From: Serratia ficaria
GTDB taxonomy: Bacteria; Pseudomonadota; Gammaproteobacteria; Enterobacterales; Enterobacteriaceae
Direction of reading: 5' to 3'
Length of the DNA stretch: 64,000 bases
Assembly (NCBI RefSeq): GCF_900187015.1
Contig: NZ_LT906479.1
Span: 3,844,001-3,908,000, forward strand
Position 1 is the stretch's first letter; the number at the start of each line of letters is the position of its first letter. Position numbers and translations under genes: made by a program. Of this stretch, positions 24,430 to 34,654 are shown piece after piece. The notes under the pieces are model-generated. The model had not been told where the DNA came from, searched no databases, and was given only the letters and a program-made list of their open reading frames with translations.

Positions 24430-25233
24430 TTATTTATCTTTCTTGCCCAACATGCGCATCAGCCATCCACGCTGCGGCTTTCTGGCGGGCGGCAAGTCGA
24501 CGATGGGCTCCAGCGCCATATCGGCTGCGCTTTCCTGAGCCGCCGCGTCACGTTGGTGCCGACAACGCGCCTGATAGTCCGCTTCGTTTTGGCACAGATG
24601 GGGCCGCCATTTCTGCCAGAAAGCCTTGACGCGACGCAGGGACTCCCATTCATTAACCGACCAGGCCACGACGAAAATCGCCATCATCAGGTAGGCAAAA
24701 AAGAAGAATAAAAACCAAAACTTATTGCTGGCGGTCGCTTCGCTTTCCCCCAACGGAGGCACGGTGATATAGAAACCGCAGGCGATAGCCAGCGCGCTGA
24801 CGATCAGGAACAGCATCAGCGAAACGCGCTGGCGCCGCAGCCGATTGGCATCCAGCGTGAACACGCCGTACTGGGTCAGGGTAAGCGAAACGCGGCGCAG
24901 GAAGCAGTTAAGATCCCGGTCACCCAATGCCGTGGAAGCGCGCCCCAGATAATCCACCAGCTGGTGCGCCACCCATACCGGCAGGCGAATGCCAATGCTT
25001 TCATACTGCGCCCTGGTTTGCAGCAGCGTCATATCGTTCTGCGGCCAGTCGCGCAGCGCCTGAATACGCGCCAACGCCGACAGGCGTTTCGCATCGCTGA
25101 CGCGATCGAACCGGCAATTTCGCCGGGAATCATATCCCTTTAACCAACGTAAAAACCACCATGCCGCCGCAGAGATCAGCATAGGCAATAACAGGAGGGA
25201 TAACTCTTTAATATAATTTTCATCAATATTCAT
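24430..25233 (-). CDS. Membrane protein with three hydrophobic segments, function unknown
   Basis: 267 residues from the ATG at 25233, which has AAGGAAG about nine bases upstream; the frame is open to 25266 but that start lacks a ribosome-binding site. One N-terminal segment (ELSLLLLPMLISAAAWWFLR) is followed by a soluble arginine-rich stretch. Two closer segments come next (VSLMLFLIVSALAIACGFYI and FWFLFFFFAYLMMAIFVVAW), then a ~75-residue basic cytoplasmic tail ending MLGKKDK. I do not recognise a family. It is convergent with the small two-helix protein; the next 275 bases (25234-25509) are AT-rich with no gene seen. Confidence 0.7.
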   Translation of the reverse strand: MNIDENYIKELSLLLLPMLISAAAWWFLRWLKGYDSRRNCRFDRVSDAKRLSALARIQALRDWPQNDMTLLQTRAQYESIGIRLPVWVAHQLVDYLGRASTALGDRDLNCFLRRVSLTLTQYGVFTLDANRLRRQRVSLMLFLIVSALAIACGFYITVPPLGESEATASNKFWFLFFFFAYLMMAIFVVAWSVNEWESLRRVKAFWQKWRPHLCQNEADYQARCRHQRDAAAQESAADMALEPIVDLPPARKPQRGWLMRMLGKKDK

Positions 25234-25509
25234 GCTTATATCTTCCTTATATAAATAGGCATCCATTCATCGACCACAAAAATAAATAACATAATAGTAA
25301 TCAATAATTGAGGTGATTAATAACAAGAAAACAAATATAAATAAATGCCGCACCAAAAGCTGAACTATTGGCGAGCGCTACCTATATAGCATTAATAACG
25401 CGGAGGCTGTAAGCAATATAATCGTTCTTTCACCTCCGAGGGCCCGTTATGCCGGCCGGATTTTTATCGCCGCTGCGCGGCGAAAACCCTCGGGTCTTCG
25501 CCGCCTCCT

Positions 25510-26322
25510 TCAACCGTAGCGCCCGGTAATATAATCCTCGGTGCGGCGCTGGCGCGGCGAAGTGAAAATGGCGTCGGTATCGTTGTACTCCACCAGCCGG
25601 CCCTGGTGAATAAAGGCGGTGTAATCGGAAACGCGCGCCGCCTGCTGCATGTTGTGCGTCACCAGCACCACGCTGTAGCGCTGCTTCAGCGCCGAGATCA
25701 GCTCTTCGATGGTCAGGGTGGAGATCGGATCCAGCGCCGAGGTCGGCTCGTCGAGCAGCAGCACCTCCGGCTCGATGGCGATAGCCCGGGCGATCACCAG
25801 CCGCTGCTGCTGGCCGCTGGAAAGCCGGAAGGCGTTTTCGCGCAGCCGGTCCTTCACTTCGTGCCACAGCGCGGCGGCGCGCAGCGATCGTTCCACCGCC
25901 TCGTCCAGCAGGCGCCGATCGCGCACGCCCTGCAGGCGCAGGCCGTACACCACGTTTTCATAGATTGACTTCGGGAAGGGGTTCGGCCGCTGGAACACCA
26001 TGCCCACCCGCCGCCGCAGCGCCGCAACGTCGATTTGCGTGCCGGAGATCGGCGCGCCGTCGAGCTGCAAATCCCCCTCGATGCGGCAGTTGTCCACCAG
26101 ATCGTTCATGCGGTTGAAGCAGCGCAGCAGCGTCGATTTTCCGCAGCCCGAAGGGCCGATCAAGGCCGTCACCCGGTGCTTCGGGATGCGCAGCGAAACG
26201 TCGTGCAGCACCTGTTTTTCACCATAGAACAGGTTCAGGCCATTGACCGCCAGCGCGGTCTGTTCATCATCCAAATGCTGGACATCCAGCCGGGGCAAAC
26301 TGCCTGGCGTCATCAAACCCAT
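25510..26322 (-). CDS. pstB: Phosphate ABC transporter ATPase PstB
   Basis: ATPase of the high-affinity phosphate importer. Walker [10 protein letters not shown], Walker [16 protein letters not shown]-loop and H-loop [15 protein letters not shown] are present. The signature reads LSSGQQQR rather than the usual LSGGQ. 270 residues, ending in EDYITGRYG as PstB proteins do. The ATG at 26322 has GGGGAG seven bases upstream. It is last in the pstC-pstA-pstB unit; no phoU or pstS follows in the window. The permeases are the long Pseudomonas/Vibrio-like form, so this is probably a second Pst system beside an E. coli-type operon elsewhere (inference). Confidence 0.93.
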   Translation of the reverse strand: MGLMTPGSLPRLDVQHLDDEQTALAVNGLNLFYGEKQVLHDVSLRIPKHRVTALIGPSGCGKSTLLRCFNRMNDLVDNCRIEGDLQLDGAPISGTQIDVAALRRRVGMVFQRPNPFPKSIYENVVYGLRLQGVRDRRLLDEAVERSLRAAALWHEVKDRLRENAFRLSSGQQQRLVIARAIAIEPEVLLLDEPTSALDPISTLTIEELISALKQRYSVVLVTHNMQQAARVSDYTAFIHQGRLVEYNDTDAIFTSPRQRRTEDYITGRYG

Positions 26323-26350
26323 TACGCACTCCCCAAGAATAGCGTCATCG

Positions 26351-28000
26351 TTACTGCGACCATGCCCTGTACTTCTCCCTCAACGAATGGCGGATGCCCA
26401 TCGCCGCCAGATTCAAGCCCACCACGATCGTCACCAGCAGAAAGGCGGTGGCGAACACCAGCGGCCGCGCCGCCTCCACGCTGGGGCTCTGGAACGCCAT
26501 ATCGTAGATCTGGAAGCTGAGGTGCATAAACTTCCGCTCCAGATGCAGATACGGGAAAATATCGTCCACCGGCAGCACCGGCACCGACTTCACCACGCCC
26601 ACCAGCATCAGCGGCGCGGTTTCGCCGGCGGCGCGCGCCACCGCCAGGATCAAACCGGTCATCATCGCCGGCGCCGCCATCGGCAACACGATGCGCCACA
26701 GCGTTTCGGCGCGGCTGGCGCCCAGCGCCATCGAGCCCTGACGCAGCGCGGCGGGAATGCGCGACAGCCCTTCCTCGGTGGCGACGATCACCACCGGCAG
26801 CGTCAGCAGCGCCAGCGTCAGCGCCGCCCACAGCACCCCGGGGGTGCCGAAGGTCGGGTTGGGCAAGGATTCAGGATAGAACAGCTGGTCGAGCGTGCCG
26901 CCAATCATATAAACAAAAAAGCCGAGGCCAAACACGCCGTAGACAATCGACGGCACGCCGGCCAGGTTGACCACCGCGATGCGGATCAGCCGGGTCAACA
27001 GGTTGTTGCCGGCATATTCGTGCAGATACACGGCGGCGATCACGCCGAACGGCATCACCACGATCGACATCAGGATCACCATCAGCACGGTGCCGAAGAT
27101 CGCCGGGAACACCCCGCCTTCGGTATTGGCCTCGCGCGGGCTGTCGCTGAGGAATTTCTTCACCTGACTGCCCCAGTGAACCAGCTTCTGCGTGGCGCTC
27201 ATGGCGTTCGGGTACCAGGCGTCGCGCACCTGGCTGAGCGGAATGGTCAGCGTCTGGCCGTGCATATCGCGCAGCAGCAGCGCATCGCGTTGGCGATCGC
27301 GATTCAGCCCGCTCAGCCGATCGGCCAGCGCGCGGTACTGGCGCCGCAGCTCCAGCCTTTCGGCCTTGATCGACGCCTGAGCGCGGGCATCCAGCTTATC
27401 GTCCTGCCGCAGGCGCTTTTCACGCAGCCGCAGCGTATCGAACCGCTGATTGATGCGCGCCATGTCGCGGAACTGGATATCGTGCGCCTGGCGCGACAGC
27501 GCGGCGATCTGCGGCAGACGCTGCTGCAGCGCCTGGCCGAGATTGCGGCCGGTCAGCGGCTGCCCGTCCTCCAGCAGGCCCGCCAGATAACCATAGGCGG
27601 TGCCGTTGCTGTTGCGTTCCAGCACCAGCAGGTCGCGCGGCGCGCTCTGGCGGCGAATGTCGCTGGCCAGCAGCGTGCGGAAATCCTGCCCCTCACGCTC
27701 GCGGTTGCCCACCTTGATCAGATAGCGCACCAGGTTCTGCGCCCCATCCGGCGGCGTTACGCCGGACTCGGCCAACTGCCGGCGCGAGATGTCCTGCTGC
27801 TGATACAGCTCGCCGATCACCGTCACCGGCCCGGCGGCGCTCTGGTTCAGCTCAAACTGATACACCGGGCTGGGCCAAAAATAGCGCATCCCCTGCCCGG
27901 CCAGCAGCAGCATGATGCCGATCAGCGCCAGCAGGCTGACGGCGACCGATCCGGCGGTCAGCCATACCCACGGCGAACCGCTTCTCACCCAGGCTCTCAC
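26351..28000 (-). CDS. pstA: Phosphate ABC transporter permease PstA, long form, GTG start
   Basis: Membrane subunit of the phosphate importer. It starts with GTG at 27998-28000, overlapping the pstC stop (GTGA), with AGGAGG five bases upstream. At 549 residues it is nearly twice the ~296 of E. coli PstA: after the first membrane segment ([21 protein letters not shown]) there is a ~260-residue periplasmic, partly coiled-coil insert ([20 protein letters not shown]). The standard transmembrane domain follows, with the coupling motif [16 protein letters not shown] and [12 protein letters not shown]. The open frame continues upstream through pstC, but that part is a shadow. Confidence 0.92.
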   Translation of the reverse strand: MRAWVRSGSPWVWLTAGSVAVSLLALIGIMLLLAGQGMRYFWPSPVYQFELNQSAAGPVTVIGELYQQQDISRRQLAESGVTPPDGAQNLVRYLIKVGNREREGQDFRTLLASDIRRQSAPRDLLVLERNSNGTAYGYLAGLLEDGQPLTGRNLGQALQQRLPQIAALSRQAHDIQFRDMARINQRFDTLRLREKRLRQDDKLDARAQASIKAERLELRRQYRALADRLSGLNRDRQRDALLLRDMHGQTLTIPLSQVRDAWYPNAMSATQKLVHWGSQVKKFLSDSPREANTEGGVFPAIFGTVLMVILMSIVVMPFGVIAAVYLHEYAGNNLLTRLIRIAVVNLAGVPSIVYGVFGLGFFVYMIGGTLDQLFYPESLPNPTFGTPGVLWAALTLALLTLPVVIVATEEGLSRIPAALRQGSMALGASRAETLWRIVLPMAAPAMMTGLILAVARAAGETAPLMLVGVVKSVPVLPVDDIFPYLHLERKFMHLSFQIYDMAFQSPSVEAARPLVFATAFLLVTIVVGLNLAAMGIRHSLREKYRAWSQ

Positions 28001-30165
28001 GGCGCCTCCTGATTGGGGGTATAGCGTTTGCGCAGCCGCAGGCGCACCGCCTCCGCCAGCGTGTTGAACACAAAGGTGAAGATAAACAGCACCAGCGCGG
28101 TGAGGAACAGCACGCGGTAATGGCTGCTGCCGGAGACCGCCTCCGGCATCTCGATCGCAATATTGGCCGCCAGCGCGCGCAGCCCCTGGAACAGGCTGCC
28201 GTCGATGATCGGCGTATTGCCGGTGGCCATCAGCACTATCATGGTTTCCCCCACCGCGCGGCCAAAGCCGATCATCAGCGCGGAGAAAATGCCGGCGCTG
28301 GCCGAAGGCAGCACCACCCGCACCACGGTTTGCCACTGGGTCGCCCCCAACGCCAGCGATCCCTGGCTCAGGGTGGCGGGCACGCTGAACAGCGCGTCCT
28401 CCGCCAGCGAGAAGATGATCGGCACCAGCGCGAAGCCCATCGCCACCCCCACCACCAGCGCGTTGCGCTGATCGTAGTCGTCCCCCAGCCAGAAATGCAG
28501 CGGCTCGCCGAACAGCGCCACTTCCAGCCACGGCCCGATGCCGAACGCCAGCCAGACGGTCAGCGCCAGCAACGGCAGCAGGATCACCAGATCGCCGCCC
28601 GGCCGGCGGCGCGGCGCCAGGCGGTTGACCGCTCCGCCGCACAGCAGCACCGCCGCGGCCAGCAGCAATGGCAGCGCCAGCATCGCCAGCAAATAGTGTT
28701 CGATCACCGGCGCCAGCCAAATGCCGGCCACCAGGCCGATCACCACCGTCGGCAGCGCGCCCATCACTTCGATGGCGGGTTTGATCACCCGGCGCAGCGC
28801 CGGCGTCATAAAGTAGGCGGTGTACATTGCGCCGGCCAGCGCCAGCGGAATGGCGAACAGCATCGCATAGCCCGCCGCCTTGAAAGTGCCGAAAATCACC
28901 GGCATCAGGCTGAACTTGGGCTGGTAGCTGTCTTCGCCGGAGGTGGACTGCCAGACATAGGCCGGCTGCGGGTAGTTCTCGTACCACACCTTGCCCCACA
29001 GCGAACGCCAGGTGACATCCGGATACGGGTTATCGAGGGCGTAGCGTTGCCAGCCCTGGGCGGTTTCCAGCAGCAGCCCGTCGCCGCGCGGCGCAAACGC
29101 CATCTGCGTCGCCTCGCCGCCGAGCCGCGCATTCAGCAGCGGCTGGGATTGAATGCTGGAAAACAGCGAAAAACCGCCGTCGGGCCGCAGGGTGGCGAAC
29201 ACCCGCCGGTACGGCTCGGCCACCAGCAGCTCCTGCGCCATCGCCGGGTGATTGAAATGCTGCACCGGGATCAGTTGCCAACGCCGGTCCTTTTCCACAT
29301 CGAACCATTCGCGCACCTTGCCGTCGGCGCCGGCGATCAGCAACGCGCTGCCGCCGGGCAACGCCGTCATTCGATAGGGCGGGTGTTCGCCGAGCACCCG
29401 CGTTTCGCGCAGCGCCAGCTGTGCGCCGCTGATCTGATAGCGCGCCAGCCGGTTACCCGCCAACAGGTACAGCTGGCGGCCGTCCGGCGTCAGCACCAGC
29501 TGCTGCGCGCCGCCTTCCAGCGCAAACGCGCTCAGCTGCGGCGCCCGATCGGGGCTAAAGCGGCCGAAGACCAGGCGGTTGTCTTGCGTCACGCCGGCCA
29601 GCAAATACTGGCCGCGCTGCGCCTGCGCCAACGACAGCAACTTCAGCGCTCGCCCCTGTTTGTCCAGCGGCAGCGGCCGCTGGCCGAGCGGGAACGCCCA
29701 CCGCGGCAGCGCGGTTTCCGCCGCGGCGAAATCCGCCTGCGCCACCACAACCCGGCCATCGGCCTGCGCCAGCGCAAACAGGTCGCGTTCGCCGGCCGCC
29801 TGGCTGAGCAGCGTCGGTTTGGCCAGCAGCCCCTGCCGAGCCAAGGGTTCGGCGGTTTTGCCCTGCGGCGGCGCGAGGCGATAGAACTGGCCGTCGCCCC
29901 GGGCATCGATGCGATAACCGATGCGCTGCTGCACGTCCATGCCCAGCGCCAGCGCCGGCGCAGCGGCCTGGATCGGCAGCGGCTGCGCCTGGCCCATCGA
30001 CGCCGGTTTGAACAGCGGCAGCACCGCAAACAGCAGATACACGAAGATCAGCATCAGCGTCATCAGCACCAGCAGCCCGCTGACGGTCACCGCCGCCTGC
30101 ACGCCACGGTCGATGCGCCCGCGCAAGCGATCCCGGGGATGTTGATTTACCGTAGTCTGTGCCAT
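27997..30165 (-). CDS. pstC: Phosphate ABC transporter permease PstC, long form
   Basis: 722 residues against ~319 in E. coli PstC. One N-terminal membrane segment (VSGLLVLMTLMLIFVYLLFA) is followed by a ~370-residue periplasmic domain with propeller-like repeats (VVVAQADFAAAETALP, QLVLTPDGRQLYLLAGNRLA). The permease core then follows: LGATQWQTVVRVVLPSASAG is the coupling helix and GRAVGETMIVLMATGN is the conserved gate. First gene of the operon behind a Pho box. No binding protein pstS is encoded here; the large external domains could substitute for or recruit one (inference). The N-terminus is cytoplasmic and basic. Confidence 0.92.
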   Translation of the reverse strand: MAQTTVNQHPRDRLRGRIDRGVQAAVTVSGLLVLMTLMLIFVYLLFAVLPLFKPASMGQAQPLPIQAAAPALALGMDVQQRIGYRIDARGDGQFYRLAPPQGKTAEPLARQGLLAKPTLLSQAAGERDLFALAQADGRVVVAQADFAAAETALPRWAFPLGQRPLPLDKQGRALKLLSLAQAQRGQYLLAGVTQDNRLVFGRFSPDRAPQLSAFALEGGAQQLVLTPDGRQLYLLAGNRLARYQISGAQLALRETRVLGEHPPYRMTALPGGSALLIAGADGKVREWFDVEKDRRWQLIPVQHFNHPAMAQELLVAEPYRRVFATLRPDGGFSLFSSIQSQPLLNARLGGEATQMAFAPRGDGLLLETAQGWQRYALDNPYPDVTWRSLWGKVWYENYPQPAYVWQSTSGEDSYQPKFSLMPVIFGTFKAAGYAMLFAIPLALAGAMYTAYFMTPALRRVIKPAIEVMGALPTVVIGLVAGIWLAPVIEHYLLAMLALPLLLAAAVLLCGGAVNRLAPRRRPGGDLVILLPLLALTVWLAFGIGPWLEVALFGEPLHFWLGDDYDQRNALVVGVAMGFALVPIIFSLAEDALFSVPATLSQGSLALGATQWQTVVRVVLPSASAGIFSALMIGFGRAVGETMIVLMATGNTPIIDGSLFQGLRALAANIAIEMPEAVSGSSHYRVLFLTALVLFIFTFVFNTLAEAVRLRLRKRYTPNQEAP

Positions 30166-30204
30166 GTCTCTCGCTGTCGCTGATGGAACCGGGCTTGCGC
30201 CGTA

Positions 30205-30250
30205 AGATAACCGGGCATCTTATGTCAGTTTTGTGACGTTTGCATGACAA
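30205..30250 (-). promoter_or_regulatory. Three-unit Pho box and promoter of the pst operon
   Basis: On the minus strand three consecutive 11-mers fit the PhoB repeat: TTGTCATGCAA (30240-30250), ACGTCACAAAA (30229-30239), CTGACATAAGA (30218-30228). Seven bases further is a -10-like TTATCT (30205-30210), and pstC starts at 30165. The tandem-repeat and -10 geometry is that of a PhoB-activated promoter, predicting induction by phosphate starvation. Confidence 0.85.
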
Positions 30251-30561
30251 ACTTGCCCGATTCGCCCTGAGCATTTTCCACTGCCCGGGGGCAATATGCC
30301 GCGAATATATTGCTGAAAAATGATGGCAATCCCACCCTCTTCCCCCCATGACGAGCGCGACGGCCATCATTTTGTAGCGCTCCGGCGCGCCGCACTTTCC
30401 TCCCGCCGCCGAAAACTTTTCGGCGCGATAAAATGCCGCGCGCCAACGCAATGGATATGTTGGACTTTCCTGTCAATCTCTCGCAATAATGATGCAGGAC
30501 AATAGAGCGGCATCCGGGCGCTGCGTCCCGGATCCTTTTCTAAAATTGAACTGGAGTGGCA
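30251..30561. other. Intergenic region and structured leader upstream of ppk
   Basis: No gene. Two structures are visible. One is a palindrome with arms CGCCGAAAA and TTTTCGGCG around one base (30407-30425). The other is a terminator-like hairpin ATCCGGG (30512-30518) / CCCGGAT (30527-30533) followed by CCTTTTCTAAAATTG, ending about 28 bases before the ppk ATG. CTGTCAATCTC (30470-30480) resembles one PhoB half-unit on the plus strand, but its second unit is poor. Confidence 0.5.
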
Positions 30562-32625
30562 ATGGGTCAGGAAAAGCTCTACATCGAAAAAGAACTAAGC
30601 TGGTTATCCTTTAATGAACGCGTGTTGCAGGAAGCCGCAGATAAGAGCAATCCCCTGATTGAGCGCATGCGTTTTCTGGGCATTTACTCCAACAACCTCG
30701 ACGAGTTCTATAAGGTCCGCTTCGCCGATCTCAAGCGGCGTATCCTGATCAGCGAAGAGCAAGGCTCCGCCGGCGCCTCGCGCCACCTGCTGAAAAAGAT
30801 CCAGGCCAAGGTATTAAAAACCGATCAAGAATTCGACAGCCTGTATAACGATCTGCTGCTGGAAATGGCGCGCAATCAAATCTTCCTGATCAACGAACGC
30901 CAGGTGTCCGAAAACCAGCAAATTTGGCTGCGGCAATATTTCAAACAGCATCTGCGTCAGCACATCACGCCGATCCTGATCAATCACGACACCAATCTGG
31001 TGCAGTTCCTGAAAGACGATTACACCTATCTGGCGGTGGAAATTATCCGCGGCGCGCGCATCGACTACGCGCTGCTGGAAATCCCGTCCGACAAGGTACC
31101 GCGCTTCGTCAACCTGCCGCCGGAAGCGCCGCGCCGCCGCAAGCCGATGATCCTGCTGGACAACATTCTGCGCTACTGCCTGGACGACATCTTCAAGGGC
31201 TTCTTCGACTACGACGCGCTCAACGCCTATTCGATGAAAATGACCCGCGATGCGGAATACGATCTGGTGACCGAGATGGAGTCCAGCCTGCTGGAACTGA
31301 TGTCCTCCAGCCTGAAGCAGCGTCTCACCGCCGAGCCGGTGCGCTTCGTTTATCAGCGCGACATGCCGAACGAGATGGTGGAGCTGCTGCGCGGCAAGCT
31401 CGGCATCTCCAACTACGATTCGGTGATCGCCGGCGGCCGCTACCATAATTTCAAAGACTTCATCGGCTTCCCGAACGTCGGCAAGGCCAACCTGGTCAAC
31501 AAGCCGCTGCCGCGGCTGCGCCATATCTGGTTCGACCGCTTCCGCAACGGCTTCGACGCCATCCGCGAACAGGACGTGCTGCTGTATTACCCGTACCACA
31601 CCTTCGAGCACGTGCTGGAACTGCTGCGCCAGGCGTCGTTCGATCCGAGCGTGCTGGCGATCAAAATCAATATCTACCGCGTGGCGAAAGACTCGCGCAT
31701 CATCGAATCGATGATCCACGCGGCGCACAACGGCAAAAAGGTCACGGTGGTGGTCGAGCTGCAGGCGCGCTTCGACGAAGAGGCCAACATCCACTGGGCC
31801 AAGCGCCTGACCGAAGCCGGGGTGCACGTCATTTTCTCGGCGCCGGGGCTGAAAATTCACGCCAAGCTGTTCCTGATCTCGCGCCGTGAAGGCGACCAAA
31901 TTGTGCGCTATGCTCATATCGGCACCGGCAACTTCAACGAAAAGACCGCGCGCATTTACACCGACTATTCGTTGCTGACCGCCGACGCGCGCATTACCAA
32001 CGAAGTGCGCCGGGTGTTCAACTTTATCGAGAACCCGTATCGCCCGGTTACCTTCGACAACCTGATGGTATCGCCGCAGAACTCGCGGCTGAAGCTGTAC
32101 GAGCTGATCGACAACGAAATCGCCAACGCCCAGGCCGGGGAACAGGCCGGCATTATGCTGAAAATCAACAATCTGGTGGATAAAGGGCTGGTAGATCGGT
32201 TATATACCGCATCGGGCGCCGGCGTAAAAATACGCCTGCTGGTGCGTGGCATGTGTTCTTTGATTCCCAACCTGCCGGGGATCAGTGACAATATCCAGGT
32301 GATCAGCATCGTCGACCGCTATCTGGAACACGATCGGGTGTACGTTTTCGACAACAAAGGTGACAAACGGGTGTATCTGTCCTCCGCGGACTGGATGACC
32401 CGCAACATAGATTACCGCATCGAAGTGGCGGTATCGCTGCTGGATCCGACGCTGAAACAGCGCGTTCTGGACATTCTGGAGATCCTGTTCAGCGATACGG
32501 TCAAAGCCCGCTATCTAGATAAAGAACTGAGCAACCAGTACGTGCCGCGCGGCAACCGCCGCAAGGTGCGCTCACAGGTGGCTATTTACGAGTATTTAAA
32601 AGCTCTGGAACAACCGGGACAGTAG
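30562..32625 (+). CDS. ppk: Polyphosphate kinase
   Basis: Makes inorganic polyphosphate from ATP reversibly; membrane-associated tetramer with an autophosphorylated histidine. The ATG at 30562 ([20 protein letters not shown]) has CTGGAG five bases upstream; a GTG two codons earlier is less likely. 687 residues against 688 in E. coli. The phosphorylated histidine is in [11 protein letters not shown] and the second essential one in [11 protein letters not shown]. It is followed by ppx after ten bases, the standard operon, and is divergent from the Pho-boxed pst genes. Confidence 0.98.
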   Translation: MGQEKLYIEKELSWLSFNERVLQEAADKSNPLIERMRFLGIYSNNLDEFYKVRFADLKRRILISEEQGSAGASRHLLKKIQAKVLKTDQEFDSLYNDLLLEMARNQIFLINERQVSENQQIWLRQYFKQHLRQHITPILINHDTNLVQFLKDDYTYLAVEIIRGARIDYALLEIPSDKVPRFVNLPPEAPRRRKPMILLDNILRYCLDDIFKGFFDYDALNAYSMKMTRDAEYDLVTEMESSLLELMSSSLKQRLTAEPVRFVYQRDMPNEMVELLRGKLGISNYDSVIAGGRYHNFKDFIGFPNVGKANLVNKPLPRLRHIWFDRFRNGFDAIREQDVLLYYPYHTFEHVLELLRQASFDPSVLAIKINIYRVAKDSRIIESMIHAAHNGKKVTVVVELQARFDEEANIHWAKRLTEAGVHVIFSAPGLKIHAKLFLISRREGDQIVRYAHIGTGNFNEKTARIYTDYSLLTADARITNEVRRVFNFIENPYRPVTFDNLMVSPQNSRLKLYELIDNEIANAQAGEQAGIMLKINNLVDKGLVDRLYTASGAGVKIRLLVRGMCSLIPNLPGISDNIQVISIVDRYLEHDRVYVFDNKGDKRVYLSSADWMTRNIDYRIEVAVSLLDPTLKQRVLDILEILFSDTVKARYLDKELSNQYVPRGNRRKVRSQVAIYEYLKALEQPGQ

Positions 32626-32635
32626 GCCAGCAACT

Positions 32636-34186
32636 ATGCCGCTAAAAAGCACCGCAACGAACAAACCGCAGGAATTCGCTGCCATCGACCTCGGGTCGAA
32701 CAGCTTCCACATGGTGATAGCCCGCGTCGTCAACGGCGCCTTACAGGTGTTGGGCCGTTTAAAACAGCGGGTGCACCTCGCCGATGGATTGGACAGCAAC
32801 AATGTGCTCAGTGAAGAGGCAATAGAACGCGGCCTGGCCTGTCTGGCGCTGTTCGCCGAACGGCTGCAGGGCTTCCCTGCCGATAACGTCACCATCGTCG
32901 GCACCCATACCCTGCGCCAGGCGGTGAATGCCGAGGTGTTCCTCAAGCGCGCCGCCAAGGTCATCCCCTACCCGATCGAAATCATCGCCGGCCAGGAAGA
33001 GGCGCGTTTGATCTTCATGGGCGTGGAGCACACCCAGCCGGAGAAAGGCCGCAAGCTGGTGATCGACATCGGCGGCGGCTCCACCGAGCTGGTGATCGGC
33101 GAAGATTTCGAACCGCTGCTGGCGGAAAGCCGCCGCATGGGCTGCGTCAGCTTCGCCCAGATGTTCTTCCCGGGCGGGGAAATCAGCAAGAACAACTTCC
33201 GCCGCGCGCGCCTTGCCGCGGCGCAGAAGCTGGAAACCCTGGCCTGGCAGTACCGCATTCAGGGTTGGCAGTACGCGCTCGGCGCCTCGGGCACCATCAA
33301 GGCCGCGCACGAAGTGCTGGTGGCGATGGGCGAAAAAGACGGCCTGATCACGCTGGATCGGCTGGAAATGCTCGCCGATCAGGTGCTGCAGTTCAAAAAC
33401 TTCAACGCATTGAGCCTGCCGGGGCTGTCGGAAGACCGCCAGTCGGTGTTCGTGCCGGGGCTGGCCATCCTGTGCGGGGTATTCGACGCGCTGGCGATCC
33501 GCGATCTGCGCCTGTCCGACGGCGCGCTGCGCGAGGGCGTGCTGTATGAAATGGAAGGCCGCTTCCGCCATCAGGACATCCGCAGCCGTACCGCCAAAAG
33601 CCTGGCCGATCACTACAATATCGACCGCGAACAGGCCAAGCGGGTGCTGGAAACCACCGAACTGCTGTATTCACAATGGATGGCGCAGAATACCAAGCTG
33701 GTGCATCCGCAGCTGGAAGCCTTGCTGAAGTGGGCCGCCATGCTGCACGAGGTGGGGCTGAGCATCAACCACAGCGGCATGCACCGCCATTCGGCCTACA
33801 TCCTGCAGAACTCCAACCTGCCGGGCTTCAACCAGGAACAGCAGCTGCTGCTGGCGGCGTTGGTGCGCTTCCACCGCAAGGGCATCAAGCTGGAAGAGCT
33901 GCCGCGCCTGAACCTGTTCAAGAAAAAGCATTACCTGCCGCTGATCCAGCTGCTGCGGCTGAGCACCCTGCTCAACAACCAGCGCCAGTCGACCACCACG
34001 CCCGAGACGCTGCGCCTGAGCACCGACGACAATCACTGGACGCTGCGTTTCCCGAACGGTTATCTGACGCAAAACAACCTGGTGCAGCTGGACTTCGAAC
34101 GCGAGCAGGCCTACTGGAACGACGTCGTCGGCTGGAAGCTGATGATCGAGGAAGAAGGCTCGCAGGACGCACAGCGCTCAGCCTGA
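32636..34186 (+). CDS. ppx: Exopolyphosphatase
   Basis: Releases terminal phosphate from polyphosphate; E. coli Ppx is inhibited by (p)ppGpp. ASKHA-fold N-terminal half with [16 protein letters not shown] (residues 17-32) and [14 protein letters not shown]. The C-terminal HD-like domain contains [20 protein letters not shown] and [10 protein letters not shown]. 516 residues, the family size. It forms an operon with ppk and ends at a terminator. Confidence 0.97.
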   Translation: MPLKSTATNKPQEFAAIDLGSNSFHMVIARVVNGALQVLGRLKQRVHLADGLDSNNVLSEEAIERGLACLALFAERLQGFPADNVTIVGTHTLRQAVNAEVFLKRAAKVIPYPIEIIAGQEEARLIFMGVEHTQPEKGRKLVIDIGGGSTELVIGEDFEPLLAESRRMGCVSFAQMFFPGGEISKNNFRRARLAAAQKLETLAWQYRIQGWQYALGASGTIKAAHEVLVAMGEKDGLITLDRLEMLADQVLQFKNFNALSLPGLSEDRQSVFVPGLAILCGVFDALAIRDLRLSDGALREGVLYEMEGRFRHQDIRSRTAKSLADHYNIDREQAKRVLETTELLYSQWMAQNTKLVHPQLEALLKWAAMLHEVGLSINHSGMHRHSAYILQNSNLPGFNQEQQLLLAALVRFHRKGIKLEELPRLNLFKKKHYLPLIQLLRLSTLLNNQRQSTTTPETLRLSTDDNHWTLRFPNGYLTQNNLVQLDFEREQAYWNDVVGWKLMIEEEGSQDAQRSA

Positions 34187-34187
34187 T

Positions 34188-34217
34188 CCCCCGCCCCCTG
34201 CCAGCCGGGGGGTTTTT
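34188..34217 (+). terminator. Terminator of the ppk-ppx operon
   Basis: Runs of Cs (CCCCC at 34188-34192 or 34194-34198) can pair with GGGGGG (34207-34212), followed by TTTTT (34213-34217). Confidence 0.75.
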
Positions 34218-34368
34218 CTTTCAGCCCTCGTCCCGTCAACCTAAACGAAACCCTAATACGCCGCGCCGCGTGCCGGAAATAAATAGACAATTTTTGTCAT
34301 CGCCCCCTAAAATTCCGGTTACAATTTCCCCCATCAGCCAACACAGGAAACCGCATGCCGGGTGATAT

Positions 34369-34548
34369 ATGCGTAAAAAGACCACCGGACAAATGACGAA
34401 GATCGTGTTGTTTATCAGCTTTATCATTTTGGTTGGCCGCCTGCTGTACGCCGCCGTGGTGGCGGTGCCCCATCATCAGGAAAAGAAGCTCGCCCCGTAT
34501 CAAAACGCCACCGAAGTCAGTGGAGAAAAGCCGGACAGCTCGCCCTGA
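34369..34548 (+). CDS. yfgG: Small membrane protein YfgG
   Basis: 59-residue protein with one membrane segment: MRKKTTGQMTKIVLFISFII then LVGRLLYAAVVAVPHHQEKK. It matches E. coli YfgG, which also lies just downstream of ppx, in the MTRIVLLISFI...GR motif and the HH-(Q)-K pair after the membrane segment. The positive N-terminus predicts N-in, C-out topology. GGTGA lies a few bases before the ATG. Function unsettled. Its own promoter probably lies in 34218-34368. Confidence 0.75.
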   Translation: MRKKTTGQMTKIVLFISFIILVGRLLYAAVVAVPHHQEKKLAPYQNATEVSGEKPDSSP

Positions 34549-34654
34549 AGCGCCCAACGCGCCCGCCCGTTTCATAAAAATGACTCCTGCGCTCGCTATG
34601 CTCTATCTTTGAGAGAGCCCCAGTAAGGAACCCGAGTGCCCGTTAAGGAATACC

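Noticed and set aside
25510..26322. LSSGQ signature in PstB as a sign of inactivity
   Set aside because: All other ATPase motifs are intact and Ser is tolerated at this position; not enough to call a defect.
28001..28999. Upstream extension of the pstA frame through pstC
   Set aside because: The extension is out of frame with conserved pstC; the GTG at 28000 has AGGAGG and the GTGA overlap expected for the operon.
28120..30183. 687-codon plus-strand frame opposite pstC
   Set aside because: Arg/Gln/His-rich antisense shadow without any recognisable domain.
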